Shown in pieces: positions 33,940 to 37,299 of a DNA stretch of 37,299 nucleotides; within the stretch, counting starts at the first letter, position 1, and every line of letters begins with the position of its first letter. The notes beneath the pieces were generated by a model. That model made no database searches, was not told the origin of the DNA, and saw only the letters and a list, made by a program, of their open reading frames with translations. Source of the stretch: Dethiosulfatarculus sandiegensis (GTDB lineage Bacteria > Desulfobacterota > Desulfarculia > Desulfarculales > Desulfarculaceae). The stretch spans positions 1 to 37,299 of the forward strand of contig NZ_AZAC01000009.1 of assembly GCF_000931935.2 (NCBI RefSeq). The letters run 5' to 3'. The translations under genes were made by a program, and so were the position numbers.

Positions 33940-35685
33940 ATGGATAAAAATTACGGGCAGGTTAAAAATAAAAATTCAAAGATACTGAATTATGATAATA
34001 AATTCAGGAATAACCTTATAAGGCCCAATAGCGAATCAGCCGGGAACCTGGTGTTAAATGGCGTAATAAATCCCTGGGGTGAACCAAGCATAAAAAACCT
34101 GAATAATCCGGGAACAGAAAACGCGGCATCCACTTTCAGCAAGCTCACCACATACATGCTAACCCATGGCGCAACCAAAGACGTAGTCGCCAAATTCTGG
34201 GAAGAGGAAGCTCAAAGAGCCAACCAAGAGGGCAGAGTTTGGAGGGGCAGGATTCCCGATACTGTGCAGGATGTGGAAGAATTCAGACCCCAGTCAGCGC
34301 CCAAGGAGCAAGCCACCTTCACCAGGCTCACCAAATACATGGCAAACCATGGCGCGACCAAAGACGTAGTCGCCAAATTCTGGGAAGAGGAAGCTCAGAG
34401 AGCCAAGCAAGGAAGCGGAATTTGGAGGGGAAAAATCCCTAAAACCGAAGATGAGGTTAAGCAAATAAATACGGTCGCCACGCCATCTGGAAGCTTGGAG
34501 AATCAAGCTCAAGGGAACCAGTGGGAGAGTGGTGTTTGGCGGGGGAAGATTCCCGATGCTGTGCAGAGTGAGGAAACTCAGAGGGGCAACCAAGATGGTA
34601 GAGTTTGGCGGGGGAAAATTCCCAGCTCGTGGAGCGAAGTAGAATACGCAATTCCGGAAACAGCCGAATCCAGACAACAAAGAAAACAGAGACTTGAGGC
34701 TCCCCCAAAAAATACCGTTTGGAGAGGGGAAATCCCCAGCGGTGAAAAGAAAGTAGATTATGCGAAACCTGGCCCGGGATTAATCATCAATGAAAATTTA
34801 GAAAAAATGAATGAAGGTGCGTTTCACTCAGCCGGTTTTCCGAAAGTAAAGCCTGATGATGACTTTGATTTTTTCTTGAAAAGGGATATCAACCGAATAA
34901 TTGAAGCGCAAAAATCAGGGCGGGGCAAAGTCGATTTGTCAAATGGTGATATTATCTCGCCTTTTACTTACAACATATTGAAAAAGGGTGACAGAATTGA
35001 ACCCAGGACTGTAAGGGCCATTATTGACGGGCTCAAACAGTTTGAAGAGGTTTTGCTCAAGCACAAAGAAATTAATCAAGGCGAGGAGATATTGCCATTT
35101 ATCGAGCGCAATTTTGACAAAGGACAGATAAAACCGGTTGGTGATAATCATGCACCCGTAGATGCACTAAGAAACCTTTATCAAGGCAGCAGGGGAGGCC
35201 TGTTAACAGGAAGCAAGAATATAACAACTCAAGTTCATCCCTTACCCAATGAGATCAAAACCACACCGCATGACGTATATGGACTGCTACGGCCTGACTA
35301 CAGAGCAACCTATCCTGAAATGAAGCAGAACAAACAACCAAACAGATTACTTAACCAAAGAATTGAGGAGGGTAGCTCAGCCGGCTTAATGCAATTACTT
35401 AACAAAGGGTACACTGGACGATGGGATCCTTTTGGCATGGGCACCTATCTCGGAAGGCTCCTATGTGATCCCAATGACCCATATTATGAAGTTTTTGATT
35501 ACGTAGATACAGGGATCCTTTTAGGTTCAGCTTTGCCTTTAGCGCCTGGAGTTAACAACTTTGTTGGCGGCCTGCTTGGCCTTGGGATAGGCTCAGCAAA
35601 AGTATATTTAGATAAACTCAGAAAAGAAAGCATAGGTGATGATCCCGAAAAAAGCTGGAACGATGTAGGTTACGGATTTGATTGA
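33940..35685 (+). CDS. Unrecognised repeat protein with five [VI]WRGxIP motifs
   Basis: A 581-residue protein with no domain I recognise. The ATG at 33940 is preferred to one at 33925 because GGGGGGA lies seven bases before it. No signal peptide. Residues 100-106, 161-167, 199-205, 222-228 and 260-266 carry VWRGRIP, IWRGKIP, VWRGKIP, VWRGKIP and VWRGEIP. The first two are preceded by a helical 35-residue block (HGATKDVVAKFWEEEAQRA core) duplicated 61 residues apart. Residues 281-400 are charged and mostly helical. Residues 520-556 form a hydrophobic, Gly-rich segment (VDTGILLGSALPLAPGVNN, then VGGLLGLGIGSAKVY) that may insert in a membrane. It is paired with a membrane-protein gene 30 bases downstream and is AT-rich. 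Confidence 0.85.
   Translation: MDKNYGQVKNKNSKILNYDNKFRNNLIRPNSESAGNLVLNGVINPWGEPSIKNLNNPGTENAASTFSKLTTYMLTHGATKDVVAKFWEEEAQRANQEGRVWRGRIPDTVQDVEEFRPQSAPKEQATFTRLTKYMANHGATKDVVAKFWEEEAQRAKQGSGIWRGKIPKTEDEVKQINTVATPSGSLENQAQGNQWESGVWRGKIPDAVQSEETQRGNQDGRVWRGKIPSSWSEVEYAIPETAESRQQRKQRLEAPPKNTVWRGEIPSGEKKVDYAKPGPGLIINENLEKMNEGAFHSAGFPKVKPDDDFDFFLKRDINRIIEAQKSGRGKVDLSNGDIISPFTYNILKKGDRIEPRTVRAIIDGLKQFEEVLLKHKEINQGEEILPFIERNFDKGQIKPVGDNHAPVDALRNLYQGSRGGLLTGSKNITTQVHPLPNEIKTTPHDVYGLLRPDYRATYPEMKQNKQPNRLLNQRIEEGSSAGLMQLLNKGYTGRWDPFGMGTYLGRLLCDPNDPYYEVFDYVDTGILLGSALPLAPGVNNFVGGLLGLGIGSAKVYLDKLRKESIGDDPEKSWNDVGYGFD
34132..34257 (+). repeat. Intragenic repeat copy A
   Basis: Encodes residues 65-106 of the unrecognised protein. 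It is nearly identical in DNA, especially over 34165-34228, to copy B, at an offset of 183 bases. Confidence 0.9.
34315..34440 (+). repeat. Intragenic repeat copy B
   Basis: Encodes residues 126-167. Only a few differences from copy A appear over the 60-base core. The near-identity at synonymous positions indicates a recent tandem duplication of 61 codons. Confidence 0.9.
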
Positions 35686-35715
35686 AATTGGTTACTTCTA
35701 TAGTGGGAAAAAGTA

Positions 35716-36357
35716 ATGAACGGTTCCAAGTTGCTCTACAGGGCTGATTCCAAAAAAGATATAGTTGTTCCCAAAAATTTATTTCAATGGATTCGAATGG
35801 CCTTTGTTTCGCCTCCTGAGTATTTAACCATATTTCAGGATATTGGAGTAACAAAGGTTCTGGCTTATTTTTTATTTTTTACATTTACCAGCTTGTTATT
35901 TTTTTCTTTTGGCCTTTTACTTTCTAACCTAACAGATGGATTCTCTTTCCTTAATGAACTTTTTACCAATTACTGTATACTGAAAAATTACTTTTATGAA
36001 GTTTACCAGTTTTTCCTTGCATTACTAATTAGCTATGGAATAGTTTTTATACCTTACTTTATACTGGTTACTTTATTTGCAAAATTATTCAATACAAAAG
36101 ATATTACTCTTAAAAAAAGTATTTACCTTATCATATCCTTACAAATTTATAACTTTTGGCTAGGATTATATCCTATATTTTATACGACAGATTGGTCTTT
36201 ACTATGTAGCGTTTTTCTACTTATAGGAGCCACGGCTTCTCTTTGGAGTCTTCACCTGGAAAAAAATTTCATGATCACTCTTATAGCATCATGGCTAATT
36301 TCTATAAGAATCTTGAAGGCAATACTGGGAGGCTATTTAGATGTTATTATAAATTAA
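35716..36357 (+). CDS. Multi-spanning membrane protein (possibly Yip1-like)
   Basis: A 213-residue integral membrane protein with about five hydrophobic helices at roughly 46-70, 97-122, 135-157, 159-178 and 186-206. The N-terminal block FQWIRMAFVSPPEYLTIFQDIG before the first helix, and the Phe/Leu/Ile-rich helices, resemble bacterial Yip1/YIF1-like proteins, but I am not sure of the family. It begins 30 bases after the repeat-protein gene on the same strand, with a weak GGGA. Very AT-rich, unlike the rest of the window, suggesting horizontal acquisition. It may anchor or export the upstream protein (inference). Confidence 0.75.
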   Translation: MNGSKLLYRADSKKDIVVPKNLFQWIRMAFVSPPEYLTIFQDIGVTKVLAYFLFFTFTSLLFFSFGLLLSNLTDGFSFLNELFTNYCILKNYFYEVYQFFLALLISYGIVFIPYFILVTLFAKLFNTKDITLKKSIYLIISLQIYNFWLGLYPIFYTTDWSLLCSVFLLIGATASLWSLHLEKNFMITLIASWLISIRILKAILGGYLDVIIN

Positions 36358-36483
36358 TTACTAGCCTAGAAAAAATTTTCGGGCAAATGGAAACCCATAC
36401 AATAAATAGAAATCCCAACAGGAGAGAGATTAATTTACATGACCCATTCGTCTACTATAAATACAACTTATATATCGGGTAAG

Positions 36484-37044
36484 TGAACCGCCCCGGGATT
36501 GCCGGAGACCTCAGAGTTTGAGAGGATGGGGTTATGGAACAAGGCAAGAGATATCCCAAAACTGAAAAGTGAGCTACGGCGGGCTAATGCGATACTGCGC
36601 CAAGTGTCGGCGTTTTTCGCCCAGGCGGAGCTCGACCGCCTACGGAAGTGATGGTTTTCTTTATCGACACTCAACGCCAGGTCCACGAGGTCGAGCCGAT
36701 CTGCGCGATGCTGCCGATCGCCCCCGTCGGTCTACTATGAGCACAAGGGCAGACAGGCCTATCTTAAGCGCCTGCCGAAAAGGGCCAAGCGGTATGCCTA
36801 TCTGCGCACTGAGATACGCCGGGTGTGGAATGATAACTTCCAGGTTTATGGAACGCGCAAGATATGGCGCCAGCTTCTTCGTTATGAAATAGAAGTGGCC
36901 CGGTGCACGGTGGAGCGTTTGATGTGTAAAATGGGTCTGGCCGGTGAAGTGAGGGGCAAAAAAGTTAGGATCACCACGCCGGAAGATGATGTTTTTTGCC
37001 CGACCGACTTGAGAGTGCTGCGTAAGTCGTCCGGCCGCTTTTAG
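36484..37044 (+). mobile_element. Decayed IS3-family insertion sequence
   Basis: The left end starts with TGAACCGCCCCGGG, resembling IS3-family terminal repeats. The orfA remnant (36526-36651) encodes only 41 residues, of which the last 27 or so (ELRRANAILRQVSAFFAQAE) are the normal orfA C-terminus; most of orfA is missing. The orfB begins at 36651, overlapping the orfA stop, and reads VFFIDTQRQVHEVEPICAMLPIAP before a one-base insertion in a run of five C residues (36721-36725) shifts the frame. It resumes as PSVYYEHKGRQA and continues to VRGKKVRITTP. It stops at 37044 before any DDE catalytic residue. The element cannot encode active transposase. Confidence 0.85.
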
Positions 37045-37133
37045 GTGTGCCGGTTTCCCTTTTTAATCTTGAAGTTGATCTTTCAGTCCCGTTTTACCTT
37101 GATTTTAGAGTTTATTTATCGCTTTAAGCTTGC

Positions 37134-37171
37134 CCGACAGGGCCTTGATAAGGCTCTATCGGACTGTTTTT
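37134..37171 (+). terminator. Strong intrinsic terminator near the window end
   Basis: A 13-base stem with two wobbles (37134-37146 with 37150-37162) around a GAT loop is followed by five T residues at 37167-37171. It is oriented to stop plus-strand transcription entering from the IS3 remnant, and protects the convergent transposase gene. Confidence 0.75.
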
Positions 37172-37299
37172 CTATGCCATAGCCAGCCTGGCCGCTTTCT
37201 TGAGATTAAAGGCAATGGCATCCAACATGAGTTGCATCCCCACCTTAGCTGCGCCAAGATACCTTGCCCTGCTCATAGCGCTATATGCACCTTGTAGCC
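37172..37299 (-). CDS. Transposase C-terminus (partial, IS1182/IS5-like)
   Basis: The frame runs off the window, showing only the last 42 residues and stop codon. The sequence QGAYSAMSRARYLGAAKVG, then MQLMLDAIAFNLKKAARLA, matches the characteristic end of DDE transposases of the IS1182/IS5-like groups (RARYxGxxKxxxQxxLxAIAxNLKK). The catalytic residues lie outside the window, so completeness is unknown. Together with the adjacent IS3 remnant it marks this end of the window as a mobile-element cluster. Confidence 0.65.
   Translation of the reverse strand, partial: LQGAYSAMSRARYLGAAKVGMQLMLDAIAFNLKKAARLAMA

Noticed and set aside
36569..36892. 107-residue frame through the IS3 remnant
   Set aside because: It is a shadow of the orfA/orfB frames, rich in Arg and Ser with no family resemblance.

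Overview
The window reads as a chromosomal segment of a Gram-negative bacterium. The best guess is an anaerobic or sulfur-metabolising lineage of the former Deltaproteobacteria (Desulfobacterota). This is inference: exported proteins with Sec signals, sigma-54 regulation, a phasin-UbiB kinase pair, a DUF2284 metal protein, a B12/radical SAM enzyme and a chemoreceptor fit that group, but no marker gene fixes the taxonomy. No rRNA, tRNA or CRISPR array was seen.

Layout. 1-2 kb: a complete Xer-type tyrosine recombinase followed by about 1 kb of AT-rich, gene-poor DNA. 2-6 kb: a SulP anion transporter, then a minus-strand operon of a phasin-like protein and an ABC1/UbiB kinase. 6-10 kb: a radical SAM enzyme with a SPASM-like cysteine tail, an arsenate reductase-type LMW phosphatase (ArsC) and a thioredoxin reductase-like flavoprotein. 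10-17 kb (minus strand): a secreted metzincin-like protease coupled to an exported TPR-like protein, a transglutaminase-like/GNAT operon and an exported SH3b protein. 17-21 kb (plus strand): an asparagine synthetase-like amidotransferase plus nitrilase-family amidase behind a strong promoter and an intrinsic terminator, then DUF1499, an exported TPR protein and DUF2284.

21-27 kb: a sigma-54 enhancer-binding protein (EBP) is divergent from a two-gene operon (small unknown protein plus methyltransferase). The intergenic region holds three matching palindromes and a textbook -24/-12 promoter, so the regulatory circuit can be read directly. A chemoreceptor and a 700-base gene-poor stretch follow. 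27-34 kb: an MBL-fold hydrolase, a secreted VWA protein with eight tandem 88-residue repeats, a methyltransferase, an AraC regulator next to DUF2000, and a YHS metal-binding protein.

34-37.3 kb: a visibly AT-rich accessory patch. It holds an unrecognised 581-residue protein carrying five copies of a [VI]WRGxIP motif and a recent 61-residue duplication, with a multi-spanning membrane protein directly downstream. It is bordered by a decayed IS3-family element and the end of a second transposase. This pair is the best candidate for something undescribed. The EBP circuit and the attenuator-like leader before the amidotransferase are the best regulatory observations.
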